DNA of 64,000 nucleotides from Bacillota bacterium. GTDB taxonomy: Bacteria; Bacillota; Clostridia; Lachnospirales; Lachnospiraceae. Position 1 is the stretch's first letter; each line of letters starts with the position of its first letter. Location: NCBI GenBank assembly GCA_023408815.1, contig JAEYJO010000061.1:23534-87533 (forward strand), written 5' to 3'. Positions 25,854-34,985 of this stretch are shown here, in pieces. Position numbers and translations under genes: made by a program. The notes under the pieces were generated by a model. That model worked only from the letters and a program-made list of their open reading frames with translations, did not search any database and was not told the origin of the DNA.

Positions 25854-26801
25854 TTATGCTCTTACTATGCTGACAAAACAGCTATCTACCTGAACACAGT
25901 TAGGTGAGAGCAGCTCGAGCGATATCCGTGTATCTTCATAACGGTCTACCGGTACGATAATAGTGCCTGTGGACACTGTAATGGGTGAACCGATGCGGGT
26001 AATAGGAGTACAGCACGTAAATATAGTTTCCGTATCCTTGCAGGAAGTGGATCGTAGTGCGATGCCAATAGTTCCGTTGCAACGATTGTTTACGGTTACG
26101 TTGATGGTGAAGCTTATGAGGTAATTGCCGCTATCTTTGAGTAAAATGCTCGTTCCATCTCTGGAAAGAACAATGTCGCGGTTCTTAATAAAAGTTGTAA
26201 GTTGTAGCGGGCAATTTCTATTCCACCAAGTGCCAGCCTCCGTCTCGAATGCTGCTACTGCGAGAGCCCCGGATGATCCGGTAGCGCCAGTAGCGCCGGT
26301 AGCCCCGGTAGCACCAGTAGCGCCAGTAGCGCCGGTAGCGCCAGTAGCACCAGTAGGTCCCGTAGGTCCGGTAGGCCCGGTAGCCCCGGTTGATCCGCCA
26401 GGAGCGCCGGTAGGTCCGGTAGCCCCGGTGGCGCCGGTAGCGCCGGTAGGTCCGGTAGCCCCGGTAGGTCCGGTAGCACCTGTGGGGCCGCAAGGACCTT
26501 TGCATGAATTGAGTACCTTTTCCAATTTATCTTTCAGAAAGATTTGATTCTGCATAATGCTGTCTAAGAGGCATTTAATGCTTTCATTTATGGCTAGAAG
26601 ATGTTCTACGCTGACAGGGTCGAGGGGGCTGCCATCTGTTTGATTCGGTAAGGTCCCCAAGACATATTGGAGCTTTTCGCCCTCTGCATTGATGATATGA
26701 CTGAGACCCAGCTCCTCCATAGCGATGGAAGCAAGAATCATGTTCAAAGCGCTATCGCGAGTTATTTCAGGACTGATTTCCGGAAATGTTGGTTGTGACA
26801 T
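25854..26801 (-). CDS. Collagen-like (GXY repeat) surface or exosporium protein, BclA-like
   Basis: About 315 residues. An N-terminal domain of about 100 residues (MSQPTFPEISPEITRDSALN...) is followed by an uninterrupted collagen stretch rich in GPTGATGPTG and then a C-terminal domain of about 135 residues predicted as beta-rich, as in BclA-type trimeric spore filaments. ATG 26801 with GGGAGG upstream is the real start; the frame stays open further upstream inside the glycosyltransferase gene. Two bases separate it from that gene, so they are coupled. Thr in GXT triplets are typical O-glycosylation sites. Confidence 0.88.
   Translation of the reverse strand: MSQPTFPEISPEITRDSALNMILASIAMEELGLSHIINAEGEKLQYVLGTLPNQTDGSPLDPVSVEHLLAINESIKCLLDSIMQNQIFLKDKLEKVLNSCKGPCGPTGATGPTGATGPTGATGATGATGPTGAPGGSTGATGPTGPTGPTGATGATGATGATGATGATGATGATGSSGALAVAAFETEAGTWWNRNCPLQLTTFIKNRDIVLSRDGTSILLKDSGNYLISFTINVTVNNRCNGTIGIALRSTSCKDTETIFTCCTPITRIGSPITVSTGTIIVPVDRYEDTRISLELLSPNCVQVDSCFVSIVRA
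26268..26497 (-). repeat. Collagen G-x-y repeat block
   Basis: About 25 consecutive Gly-X-Y triplets, mostly GPT, GAT and GAP, encoded by near-identical 9-bp units. Slippage-prone, so copy number may vary between strains. Confidence 0.9.
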
Positions 26802-26802
26802 T

Positions 26803-27909
26803 TTATATCCTCCCTTCTGATGGTGAAGAAGTATCTGTTTTTTTTCTATTTTTAAAATATTCCTTATTGTAAAGAACTGAAGGTGAATCTGGTTTAAAGG
26901 CGGCCGCCATGTCATTATAGCGTTCCGCTTTCTCATGTTTGCCTAAGTGGTCGTAACATACGACACATTCGATGCAGGGAATATACCCCCAGAAATCCGC
27001 TTGGTGAAAGCCCCATGAACTCTGCGGATTTTCCAGCGTCAGAACCAGGTTGAACCAAAAGGCGGCTTTCCTGTATTCCTTCTGCTCTTTAAAATGATAT
27101 CCGATTTGACAGCACAATTCTCCGCGTGGCGTGTCGTATTGAAAGCTCCGCAGCATGGCACGGAAGGCTCGTTTGCTGTCGCCCTGTTCCCGGTAGCATT
27201 TTGCCAATTCTCCGCATGCTGCAATATTGTCCTCTACCCAACCCAGTCCCGAGTCCAGAAATTGTTCAAAGGCGTCGATAGCATCTTCGAAACGGCCGTT
27301 GTCTTTTAATTCTCTGGCATAATAGTATGTTCCTCGGGGAGAGAGCTTGGTTCCCTTAGACAAAAGGTTTTCGTATATTTCAAGGTTTCTGGAGCTTCTT
27401 GCGCCGGGCGGCTTGGCATGTGTGATGCCAATATCGGAGTTTATGATATTTCCGCCAAGCTGCAGGCATTCGTGAACGGGTTCGCTCCATCTGAAGCGGG
27501 GGATATTTTTGGAAAGCCTTTCCCTGTAATAGGAAAAGGTGACCTTGCCCTGAGCGTCGAAGCCTATATTATACAGCATCATGACGATGTCGATATCGCT
27601 AGACAGTGTTTTTTTAAGTTTTCTAAATTTGACGGCATCTTCAGGGAGTATGATATCATCAGCATCCAGCCAAAGAATATACTCCTTTGTCGCTTTGTCG
27701 TATGCGAAATTCCGCGCGGCAGAAAAGTCGTCAATCCACGGAAAATCGTAGATATTCTTTGTAAAACGTCCGGCGATCTCTTTTGTGCGATCAGTGGAAC
27801 CTGTGTCGGCGATAATAATTTCGTCGACGAGGTCTTTTACTGAGTTCAAGCATCTTTCCAATACTTTTTCTTCATTTTTTACAATCATACAAAGACTTAT
27901 GGTTATCAT
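26803..27909 (-). CDS. Family 2 glycosyltransferase with TPR-like C-terminus
   Basis: 368 residues: GT-A domain (ISLCMIVKNEEKVLERCLNSV; EIIIADTGSTDRTKEIA; WLDADDIILPED with the metal-binding DAD) followed by TPR-like helices. These proteins glycosylate surface proteins or polysaccharides. The next gene on the strand is the collagen-like protein, so O-glycosylation of its Thr-rich repeat is the natural guess. A paralogue is encoded divergently 165 bp away. Confidence 0.87.
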   Translation of the reverse strand: MITISLCMIVKNEEKVLERCLNSVKDLVDEIIIADTGSTDRTKEIAGRFTKNIYDFPWIDDFSAARNFAYDKATKEYILWLDADDIILPEDAVKFRKLKKTLSSDIDIVMMLYNIGFDAQGKVTFSYYRERLSKNIPRFRWSEPVHECLQLGGNIINSDIGITHAKPPGARSSRNLEIYENLLSKGTKLSPRGTYYYARELKDNGRFEDAIDAFEQFLDSGLGWVEDNIAACGELAKCYREQGDSKRAFRAMLRSFQYDTPRGELCCQIGYHFKEQKEYRKAAFWFNLVLTLENPQSSWGFHQADFWGYIPCIECVVCYDHLGKHEKAERYNDMAAAFKPDSPSVLYNKEYFKNRKKTDTSSPSEGRI

Positions 27910-28074
27910 TTATTTTTCTCCACGTGAGTATATGATGGTTCCTGCATATTATATTTTATGTAGTTAATTGTCATTTTGTGACATAAAAACCTTCTCCCGA
28001 AAGGTCAAAAGTCACAATCCTTCGAAACGATGCATAAAATGGTTAACAGAGTACATGGAAGAAGGTAATAATAA

Positions 28075-29124
28075 ATGTCTACCATAAGTTTATGCATGAT
28101 AGTACGAAATGAGGAGAAGAATATCGAAAGGTGTCTGAAAAGTGCTACGAAGCTGGTGGATGAAATCATCGTGGTGGATACCGGCTCCGAAGACAGGACG
28201 AAGACTGTTTGTAAAAAATACAAAACGAAGCTTTACGATTTCGCGTGGGAGGATGATTTTGCGGCAGCCCGCAATTTTGCAGTAGAAAAGGCTTCCAGCG
28301 ATTGGATTATGTGGCTGGATGCCGATGAGGAACTGCAGATCAGAGATAAAAAGACGTTTAAGAAGCGGCTTCGGGATGAGAAAAAAGACCTCATATCATT
28401 AAAAATGCTTCATTATTACGGTGAACAGCCGGCGGATAAGAGCCGGGCTTACAGGAACAGCGCATGCCGTTTGTTCCGAAACAATACAGGGATGCATTTT
28501 TCGGGAAAAGTACATGAGAGGCTTATCGGGGATAACATAGTCGAAAGGATTTCGGAAGAGGAATATGATGAAATCAAGATTTTTCATTATGGGTATATGA
28601 ATGAAGAAATCGAGCATAAAAATGACAGGAACATGAAGCTGCTTCTTAAGGAAAGGGAAGAGCAGCCGGAAAATGCGTGGGTCCAATATCATCTTGCTGT
28701 GGAATATTATCATACAAAGGCTTATGCGGAGGCTTATGGCCTTGTCAATCTGGCGATTCTGTGTTTCCTTAAAGAGGAAATCCTGCCGCCGGCAATTGTG
28801 TATAAGCTGAAATACGATATTCTGCTTGCAGCGGAAGATTATGAAACCGTATCGCAGAGTATAGAAAAGGCAATCGAGCTTTATCCCGATTATGTCGACC
28901 TTTATTATTATAAGGGCATGGCGCAGTTTGCACTCGGAGAATATAAGGAGGCGAAGAACACCTTCAGGCACTGCCTTATTCTTGGAGAAGATGATGTAAG
29001 ATATTTGATTCTGGCCGGAGCAGGAAGTTTTCTGGCGCTTAATTATATCGGGCGCTGCCATGAAATGCTTCAGGAGAAAGAACAGGCACAGGAGGCTTAC
29101 AGACAGGCAGAACTTCTTCTATAG
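28075..29124 (+). CDS. Family 2 glycosyltransferase with TPR-like C-terminus (paralogue)
   Basis: 349 residues with the same design as the divergent neighbour: ISLCMIVRNEEKNIERCLKSA, EIIVVDTGSEDRT, WLDADEELQIRD, then C-terminal TPR repeats (YYKGMAQFALGEYKEA). RBS GAAGAAGG. Probably works on the same surface target, possibly adding a second sugar. Confidence 0.88.
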   Translation: MSTISLCMIVRNEEKNIERCLKSATKLVDEIIVVDTGSEDRTKTVCKKYKTKLYDFAWEDDFAAARNFAVEKASSDWIMWLDADEELQIRDKKTFKKRLRDEKKDLISLKMLHYYGEQPADKSRAYRNSACRLFRNNTGMHFSGKVHERLIGDNIVERISEEEYDEIKIFHYGYMNEEIEHKNDRNMKLLLKEREEQPENAWVQYHLAVEYYHTKAYAEAYGLVNLAILCFLKEEILPPAIVYKLKYDILLAAEDYETVSQSIEKAIELYPDYVDLYYYKGMAQFALGEYKEAKNTFRHCLILGEDDVRYLILAGAGSFLALNYIGRCHEMLQEKEQAQEAYRQAELLL

Positions 29125-29149
29125 AAAGGACTTTTGGAGGCATTTGGAC

Positions 29150-29177
29150 TTGTTATTTTTCTTGGATTTGATATACT
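29150..29177 (+). promoter_or_regulatory. Probable promoter of the iron alcohol dehydrogenase gene
   Basis: TTGTTA at 29150-29155 and TATACT at 29172-29177 with a 16-bp spacer, 60 bp before the start. Confidence 0.55.
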
Positions 29178-29236
29178 TGAATCAACGGATAACAACAAAC
29201 AAGTATTTATCAAATTTAGTTAAGGAGGAATAGCAA

Positions 29237-30415
29237 ATGAACAGATTTACTTTACCGAGAGATATCTATTACGGAAGAGATTCATTGGAGGTTTTGAAGA
29301 CCTTAAAGGGAAAAAAGGCTATCGTAGTTGTAGGCGGAAGCTCCATGAAGCGCTTTGGTTTTTTGGATAAAGCTGTCGGTTATTTAAAGGAAGCAGGGAT
29401 TGAAACCCTTCTGTTTGAAGGCGTTGAGCCGGATCCTTCTGTAGAAACGGTTATGAAGGGTGCAGCGGCGATGAGAGAGTTCGAACCGGACTGGATCGTT
29501 TCCATGGGCGGAGGTTCTCCCATCGATGCGGCTAAGGCGATGTGGGCGTTTTATGAATATCCCGAGACGACTTTTGAAGATTTGATCACTCCTTTTAGTT
29601 TTCCTGCATTGAGAACGAAAGCAAAATTCATAGCGATTCCTTCCACCTCCGGGACGGCTACGGAAGTAACCGCATTTTCCGTTATCACAGACTATGCGAA
29701 GGGAATTAAATATCCTCTTGCTGATTTTAATATAACTCCAGATATCGCTATCGTTGACCCCGTTTTGGCGGAGACGATGCCCCAGAGCTTGATAGCTTAT
29801 ACGGGAATGGATGCGCTGACACATGCGATCGAAGCATATGTTTCTACCCTTCATACTCCGTTTACGGACCCCCTCGCTATCAAGGCTATCCAGATTGTGG
29901 ACAGCGATTTGACGAAGAGCTACGCCGGAGATAGAGATTCCAAGGAGCTGATGCATTACGGACAGTGTCTTGCGGGAATGGCATTCTCGAATGCCCTCTT
30001 AGGCATAGTGCATTCCATGGCTCACAAGACGGGAGCGGCTTTCTCCACCGGACATATTACTCACGGATTAGCAAATGCGATGTATCTTCCGTATGTTATT
30101 AAATATAATGCGAAAAATGAAGAGGCGGCGAAGCGTTATGCCGAAATTGCGGCTTCTATCGGAATAGAAGGAACGCAGGAGGAAGCGATTAAGGGATTGT
30201 GCGAAAGAATCGTAGAGCTTAACAATCAGATGCAGATACCGAATACCTTAAAAGAATTCGGCATCGTAGAAGAGGAATTCAAGGAAAAAATTACAGCGAT
30301 TTCGGAAAATGCGGTGGGTGATGCATGTACGGGTTCGAATCCGAGAGCAATCGATCCGGCAACCATGGAGAAGCTCTTTACATGCATTTACTACGGGAAA
30401 GAAGTTGATTTCTAA
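29237..30415 (+). CDS. Iron-containing alcohol dehydrogenase (butanol/1,3-propanediol dehydrogenase type)
   Basis: 392 residues with the family III ADH signatures: VSMGGGSPIDAAKAMWAFYEYP for the nucleotide, SGTATEVTAFSVIT, and metal-binding region MDALTHAIEAYVST...HSMAHKTGAAFSTGHITHGLANA. It interconverts aldehydes and alcohols with NAD(P)H in fermentation. Strong RBS AAGGAGG; single-gene unit with its own promoter and terminator. Confidence 0.92.
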   Translation: MNRFTLPRDIYYGRDSLEVLKTLKGKKAIVVVGGSSMKRFGFLDKAVGYLKEAGIETLLFEGVEPDPSVETVMKGAAAMREFEPDWIVSMGGGSPIDAAKAMWAFYEYPETTFEDLITPFSFPALRTKAKFIAIPSTSGTATEVTAFSVITDYAKGIKYPLADFNITPDIAIVDPVLAETMPQSLIAYTGMDALTHAIEAYVSTLHTPFTDPLAIKAIQIVDSDLTKSYAGDRDSKELMHYGQCLAGMAFSNALLGIVHSMAHKTGAAFSTGHITHGLANAMYLPYVIKYNAKNEEAAKRYAEIAASIGIEGTQEEAIKGLCERIVELNNQMQIPNTLKEFGIVEEEFKEKITAISENAVGDACTGSNPRAIDPATMEKLFTCIYYGKEVDF

Positions 30416-30433
30416 ATAGCTGATATTTTATGT

Positions 30434-30478
30434 AAACCTCCGAACCGGCGCATAAGTGGAACGCCGGGCGGGGGTTTT
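30434..30478 (+). terminator. Intrinsic terminator after the alcohol dehydrogenase gene
   Basis: AAACCTCCGAACCGGCG pairs with CGCCGGGCGGGGGTTT across CATAAGTGGAA, followed by TTGT. Confidence 0.8.
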
Positions 30479-30518
30479 GTAAAATCAAAAGCGATAAATC
30501 TAACAGGAATGAGGAAAA

Positions 30519-30998
30519 ATGAGCGAAATAGAACAAGAGAGTATAAAAACACATTCGCAGTTAGCGATGGAATATTTTAAAGAAGGTTATAATTGTTCGC
30601 AGTCGGTATTTTTGGCATTTAGTGACTGTTATGATATGGATAAGGAGGCGGTGCTTAGAATCAGTTCCTCTTTTGGCGGAGGTATGGGAAGACTGAGGGA
30701 GGTATGCGGCGCTGTGACGGGGATGTTCATGGCGGCAGGAATGCTGTATGGATATGCGGACCCTAAGGACCAGAAAGCGAAGACGGAGCATTATGAGAGA
30801 ATACAGTTCCTGGCGAAAGAATTCGGTGAAAAGAATCATTCTATTGTATGCCGGGAGCTGCTTGGATTGGGAGCCGGAAAGGATAAGCCGGTTCCGGAAG
30901 TACGGACGGCAGAATATTATAAGAAGCGGCCTTGTGTTGAGTTAGTGGGGATTGCCGCCGAGATTTTGGACAGGTACAGGGAGGAACGGGATGGTTAA
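30519..30998 (+). CDS. C_GCAxxG_C_C-family putative redox protein
   Basis: 159 residues. Conserved pattern of this small family: NCSQSVFLAF, SSFGGGMGRLREVCGAVTGMFMAAG, then two late cysteines (IVCRELLG; RPCVELVG). Members are thought to be redox-active, some are selenoproteins, and often lie near alcohol dehydrogenases or metal oxidoreductases. No in-frame TGA occurs here. Function not established. Confidence 0.85.
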   Translation: MSEIEQESIKTHSQLAMEYFKEGYNCSQSVFLAFSDCYDMDKEAVLRISSSFGGGMGRLREVCGAVTGMFMAAGMLYGYADPKDQKAKTEHYERIQFLAKEFGEKNHSIVCRELLGLGAGKDKPVPEVRTAEYYKKRPCVELVGIAAEILDRYREERDG

Positions 30999-31476
30999 GT
31001 TCATACAGAAGGAAGAAGAAAAGGGGCGAATTGCGGATTTTGTACTGAAGAGTCTGCCGGAGTGGTTCGGGGTGCCCGAGAGTGTCTGCGAATATGTGAA
31101 GGGTGTTAGGAGCATGCCTTTTTGGGCGGAATTCGCGGACGGAGAGGCAGTTGGGTTTATTGCTATGAAGGGGACCAGCCGGCATACGGCTGAGATTTAT
31201 GTTATGGGAGTGTTGGAAGGGCTTCAGGGGAGGGGGATAGGGAAGCGGCTGTTTGGGGAGCTGTATTCTTATGCAGGGATGAAGGAGTACTCTTTTTTGC
31301 AGGTAAAGACAGTACGAAAGGGCTGTTACGAGTCTTATGACAGGACGAACTCCTTTTATGAGAGCCTGGGATTTAAGGAGTTAGAGTGTTTTCCGTCGCT
31401 TTGGGATGAAAGCAATCCTTGTCAGATTTACATCATGGAGGTTGATTTGAGGAAGAGAATCATGGCGAAGGGATAA
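30991..31476 (+). CDS. GNAT family N-acetyltransferase
   Basis: About 161 residues starting MVKFIQKEEEKGRI. The acetyl-CoA loop is VMGVLEGLQGRGIGKRLFGEL, with a C-terminal YDRTNSFYESLGFKELE end common to GNATs. It overlaps the previous gene by 8 bp; RBS GGGAGGAAC supports ATG 30991. Substrate unknown. Confidence 0.87.
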   Translation: MVKFIQKEEEKGRIADFVLKSLPEWFGVPESVCEYVKGVRSMPFWAEFADGEAVGFIAMKGTSRHTAEIYVMGVLEGLQGRGIGKRLFGELYSYAGMKEYSFLQVKTVRKGCYESYDRTNSFYESLGFKELECFPSLWDESNPCQIYIMEVDLRKRIMAKG

Positions 31477-31487
31477 TGGAGGAGAGT

Positions 31488-32000
31488 ATGGAAGTGGAGT
31501 TGGTAAAGTGGAAAGAGGAATATTATGGGGATTTTTTTCAGTATTCTAAGGATAAGGATCTATATGATAATATGAGCGATGATTTTCCTCATACGGAGGA
31601 AGAATGCAGACAGGCGGTGGCGTCTTTTGTAGAAAGTGATGATAAGAAGGCATGCTACAGGGCAATCATGGTTAATGGAAGGGTGTGCGGATGCATAGCT
31701 GCCTTTTTTGAAACTGGCATGCATTGTAAGAATGCTGAAATAGCATATTGGATTAGGAAAGAGGAACGGGGAAAGGGGATTATGACAAGGGTAATTGCGG
31801 GCTTCGTAAGCACTTTATTTTCTGATTTCGATATTTACAGAGTATATGCCAGACCTTTTTTGCATAATGTGGCTTCATGCAAAGTGTTGGAGAAGGGGGG
31901 ATTTGTGAAAGAAGGGGTACTTCAAAATAGCGTTTATAAGAAGGGCAATATTTATAGTGCGGTCATGTATGCGATAATAAAGAAGTCTCTTGACAGCTAA
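31488..32000 (+). CDS. GNAT family N-acetyltransferase (RimJ/L-like)
   Basis: About 170 residues: MEVELVKWKEEYYGDFFQYS, AEIAYWIRKEERGKGIMTRVIAGFV for acetyl-CoA binding and NVASCKVLEKGGFVKEGVLQNSV at the end. GGAGGAGAGT precedes ATG 31488. The stop codon lies inside the palindromic operator of the following tetR-like gene. Confidence 0.87.
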   Translation: MEVELVKWKEEYYGDFFQYSKDKDLYDNMSDDFPHTEEECRQAVASFVESDDKKACYRAIMVNGRVCGCIAAFFETGMHCKNAEIAYWIRKEERGKGIMTRVIAGFVSTLFSDFDIYRVYARPFLHNVASCKVLEKGGFVKEGVLQNSVYKKGNIYSAVMYAIIKKSLDS

Positions 32001-32038
32001 TATGCGTTAGCCTATAATTAGGCTAACGCATATTAGCT
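31990..32038 (+). promoter_or_regulatory. Consensus promoter inside a perfect 44-bp palindrome (TetR operator)
   Basis: TTGACA at 31990-31995 and TATAAT at 32013-32018 are perfect consensus boxes 17 bp apart. A perfect 20-bp inverted repeat (31995-32014 with 32019-32038, loop TAAT) spans the spacer and the -10 box. It ends 16 bp before the tetR-like start, a textbook autoregulated TetR operator. Confidence 0.85.
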
Positions 32039-32054
32039 TAAAGGAGGTTGAGCG

Positions 32055-32690
32055 GTGGAAGAACAGTCGACCAAAAAAAAGATTATGAGCGAGGCACTCA
32101 AGTTATTTGCCAGAAAGGGATATGAAGCGGTCAGTGTGGCGCAGATTGCGGAGGCAGTGGGTATTAAAGCGCCGTCGCTTTATAAGCACTATAAGAGTAA
32201 GCAGGATATTTTTGATGCTATTTTGGAGGAAATGAGTTCCCGCTATGAAGGTCAGGCGGCTTCCATGCAAATGAATGGAGTGAAGCCCGATAAGGATATG
32301 GGATTATATATCGGCATTGATGAGGAACGGCTGATTGAAATGGGAAAAGAATTATTTTCCTATTTCCTGCACGATGAATATGCCGGGCTTTTCCGGAGAA
32401 TGCTCACTGTGGAGCAGTTTCATAATGAAGAGTTAGGTGCTCTTTTTGTTAAACAATATGTGGATGAACCGCTTTCCTATCAGGGAATGCTTTTTAGCCT
32501 GCTGATACAGGCGGGAGTATTTATTCCGGAGAATCCGAATGTGATGGCACTGCATTTCTATGCGCCGATGTATTTGCTCTTGGTTTTATGCGACAGTCAT
32601 CCGGAGAGGGAATCCGAAGTGATGGAGATGCTGGTGCAGCATATCAGACAGTTCCGAAGGCTTTATGGAAAGAAGGAGGATAAGCAATGA
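32055..32690 (+). CDS. TetR-family transcriptional regulator
   Basis: 211 residues, GTG start behind AAAGGAGG. N-terminal TetR HTH: EALKLFARKGYEAVSVAQIAEAVGIKAPSLYKHYKSKQDIFDAI. The ligand domain is not classifiable by eye. The stop overlaps the ATG of the flavoprotein gene (ATGA), so the two form one operon under the palindromic operator. Confidence 0.93.
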   Translation: MEEQSTKKKIMSEALKLFARKGYEAVSVAQIAEAVGIKAPSLYKHYKSKQDIFDAILEEMSSRYEGQAASMQMNGVKPDKDMGLYIGIDEERLIEMGKELFSYFLHDEYAGLFRRMLTVEQFHNEELGALFVKQYVDEPLSYQGMLFSLLIQAGVFIPENPNVMALHFYAPMYLLLVLCDSHPERESEVMEMLVQHIRQFRRLYGKKEDKQ

Positions 32691-33397
32691 AGATAACGGT
32701 GATTCATGGTCAAGGGCATAAGGGTGTGACCTATACGATGACGCAGACGGTACTTAACCTTCTTATTACAGACAAAGATGAGATACGGGAATTTTTTCTT
32801 CCGAAGGACGGGCCGGATTTTTGCTGCGGGTGTTTCAATTGTTTTCTAAAGGGAGAATCTTTCTGTCCTTCTGCCGATAAGGTACAGCCAATCGCTCTGG
32901 CTGTGGAGTGGGCGGATATCATTGTGTTGGACAGTCCGAACTATGTGATGGAAATGAGCGGTTCCATGAAAAATCTCATGGACCATCTGGCTTACCGTTG
33001 GGCATCACATAGACCTCACGGGTCCATGTTTACCAAGGTGGGCATTGTAGTATCATCTTCCGCAGGAGCGCCGCCAAGGGGCACGGTAAGGTCAATGGCG
33101 AGACAACTCAAATGGATGTGTGTACCGAAGGTGTATACATTAGGGCTTGCCTGTTATACAGCGCCGGGAGAAGCGTTTAAGCCCGAGAGAATGAAGCTGA
33201 TCACAAAGAAGGCAGAAAAAATCGCGAAGGCGGTAAGGAGAAGAGCTGCGCGTCCCCGGCCAAGCCTGCGGGGAAGAATTATATTTGGAATTTTTAGAAA
33301 GATGCAATCCTCCCCCGATTCAGCATGGAATCCCACGGATAGAGACTTTTGGGTAAATCAGGGATGGACGCAGAAGTGCCGTCCATGGAGGCAGTAA
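32687..33397 (+). CDS. Flavodoxin-fold NAD(P)H-dependent oxidoreductase
   Basis: 236 residues: HGQGHKGVTYTM as an FMN phosphate loop, a CCGCFNCFLKGESFCP cysteine-rich stretch, and SPNYVMEMSGSMKNLMDHLAYRW. This matches NADPH-dependent FMN reductases of the WrbA/iron-sulfur flavoprotein type, which reduce quinones or xenobiotics. Overlaps tetR by 4 bp, so it is probably induced by the ligand of that repressor. Confidence 0.85.
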   Translation: MKITVIHGQGHKGVTYTMTQTVLNLLITDKDEIREFFLPKDGPDFCCGCFNCFLKGESFCPSADKVQPIALAVEWADIIVLDSPNYVMEMSGSMKNLMDHLAYRWASHRPHGSMFTKVGIVVSSSAGAPPRGTVRSMARQLKWMCVPKVYTLGLACYTAPGEAFKPERMKLITKKAEKIAKAVRRRAARPRPSLRGRIIFGIFRKMQSSPDSAWNPTDRDFWVNQGWTQKCRPWRQ

Positions 33398-33405
33398 TGA
33401 CAAGT

Positions 33406-34605
33406 TTAAATAATGTTTCGTATGAGCTGCACCGACTTTTCTAATCCGTTCTCTGCTTTCATTTTTCTGGATAAATCCGTTACATTTTGGTATATTTGTG
33501 CATAATCTGCATTTAATTCATCAATAGCCTCTATTAATCTGTTTGTGCTGAGTTCCTTTGCTTTTATTGGCTTTACTCCTGCCTTCAGACGGTAGATATG
33601 TTCAGCGAATGCGAATTGGTCCAGTACGTGAGGAACAGGAATCGAAGGAATGCCATAGATCATTGAAGAGGCCGACGTACCGAAGCCACAGTGGTGTATT
33701 ACACAGCAGCCTTGCTTGAACAGCCAGCTATGGGGGACAGAGCCGGCTCGAATCATCGATTCGGGGAGCTCATAATCGATAAGTGTTTTATTAAAGCCTT
33801 GTATAATAGCGCGCATTCCGGTTTGCTCGAAGGCCTTGACAAAGATGTCAAGCTTTTCTTTCTCCTGCCTGCTTTCGAAGGACATGGCTCCCAGCGAGAG
33901 TATGATCGGCTTGATTCCTTCACTTAAAAAGGATTCTAATTCCTTAGAAGGCTGATAATTATCCTCGGGGGCAAACCAATAGCCGACGACGGCATTCTTC
34001 TTCGCCCAATTGGGGTTTGGCTCCGCTATATAACGGCTGATGGGTATCAGATTGAGTTCCTTTGACATCATTTGGTCCATGGATTTGATGGGAGGCAGGT
34101 CATATAGTTTTCTGATCTTGTTGTAGGGTTTGACTACCTGTGGATTGATGAGGGCACCGAGCACCTTGTCTTTTAACGTTGGGTCCGTATTTTCCCTGGG
34201 AAGCATTTCGGTCTGCAAGGTGACGTCTATGGTTTTTATTTTTAAGGCTTCAGCCTCAGCCGCCCCCATATGGCTGTGAGAAATTATTACAAGATCCTTT
34301 CCCTTGCAGGCGTCATAAATATCGCTTGAAGAATTCTGGATAATGCGAAAGACAAACTGCATTGTTTTTAACATGCTGAGTACAGGACTTTTGGTTTTTC
34401 CGCGAATTACGGCCGCCTCATATTCGATGTCGATATCGGGGCCTATGGGAACGAACTCAAGACCGGTTTCCGATACGAGGTCTCTCCAGCAGGGATGGGT
34501 GCCGAGAACAGGTTTAAATCCTTCTTTTAACAGCTCTTTCGCGAGATAAATATACGGTTGGACATCCCCTCTGGTCCCCATTGTAAAAATCACGATTTCT
34601 TTCAT
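33406..34605 (-). CDS. Family 1 glycosyltransferase (macrolide/sterol UGT type)
   Basis: About 399 residues of GT-B fold. N-terminal TMGTRGDVQPYIYLAKELLKEG is the classic start of sterol and macrolide glucosyltransferases; the C-terminal donor site shows as SVPHSWLFKQGCCVIHHCGFGTSASSMIYGIPSIPVPHVLDQFAFAEHIYRL. Acceptor likely a lipid or a small hydrophobic compound. The start is ATG 34605 (ATG 34617 is alternative). It is convergent to the flavoprotein gene with 8 bp between stops. Confidence 0.87.
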   Translation of the reverse strand: MKEIVIFTMGTRGDVQPYIYLAKELLKEGFKPVLGTHPCWRDLVSETGLEFVPIGPDIDIEYEAAVIRGKTKSPVLSMLKTMQFVFRIIQNSSSDIYDACKGKDLVIISHSHMGAAEAEALKIKTIDVTLQTEMLPRENTDPTLKDKVLGALINPQVVKPYNKIRKLYDLPPIKSMDQMMSKELNLIPISRYIAEPNPNWAKKNAVVGYWFAPEDNYQPSKELESFLSEGIKPIILSLGAMSFESRQEKEKLDIFVKAFEQTGMRAIIQGFNKTLIDYELPESMIRAGSVPHSWLFKQGCCVIHHCGFGTSASSMIYGIPSIPVPHVLDQFAFAEHIYRLKAGVKPIKAKELSTNRLIEAIDELNADYAQIYQNVTDLSRKMKAENGLEKSVQLIRNII

Positions 34606-34985
34606 TTTTATCCCCATCTGCGCGTTGCGACGCGCACCTGCTTTGCCGGACAGGAAATCAATAGTTGAAAGCTCTTTTCTCTCGACCTTTCCCCCGCCTC
34701 TTGATTATTGTTTTCGTAAATGGTATGAATTGCAATGTATTGCCGCTTTATAGATAGTTTACTACATTTATCTTTATTTGACTATGGCATTATAGGGAAT
34801 GTACATAGAGCGGACGGAAGATTCAGGAAGATTTTATTAATATTTGTGATGTTCAACCATGTGTCTTGAGTGATATACTAGAAAAAGCATGAAAAATATA
34901 AAGTGTTGGAATCCGGAATAAGAGGAGCGGCCAGGAGGCTTACACTCTGCCGGTATTCGATACGACGCAGTATAATGAGAGATAG
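34606..34985. other. Intergenic region upstream of divergent GT1 and CDP-alcohol transferase genes
   Basis: About 380 bp without a convincing gene. A short GCGCGTTGCGACGCGC inverted repeat at 34620-34635 lies in the leader of the minus-strand glycosyltransferase gene. TATACT at 34874-34879 and TATAAT near 34970 are possible -10 boxes for the plus-strand gene, but without clear -35 partners. Nothing else seen. Confidence 0.4.

Noticed and set aside
26268..26497. Short repeats that could suggest a CRISPR or satellite array
   Set aside because: The units are 9-bp codon triplets without unique spacers and lie in frame in a collagen-like gene.
26125..26547. Plus-strand frame with Pro-Val-Ala-Pro repeats
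   Set aside because: It is the antisense of the collagen repeat; the GXY reading with a good RBS on the minus strand is the gene.
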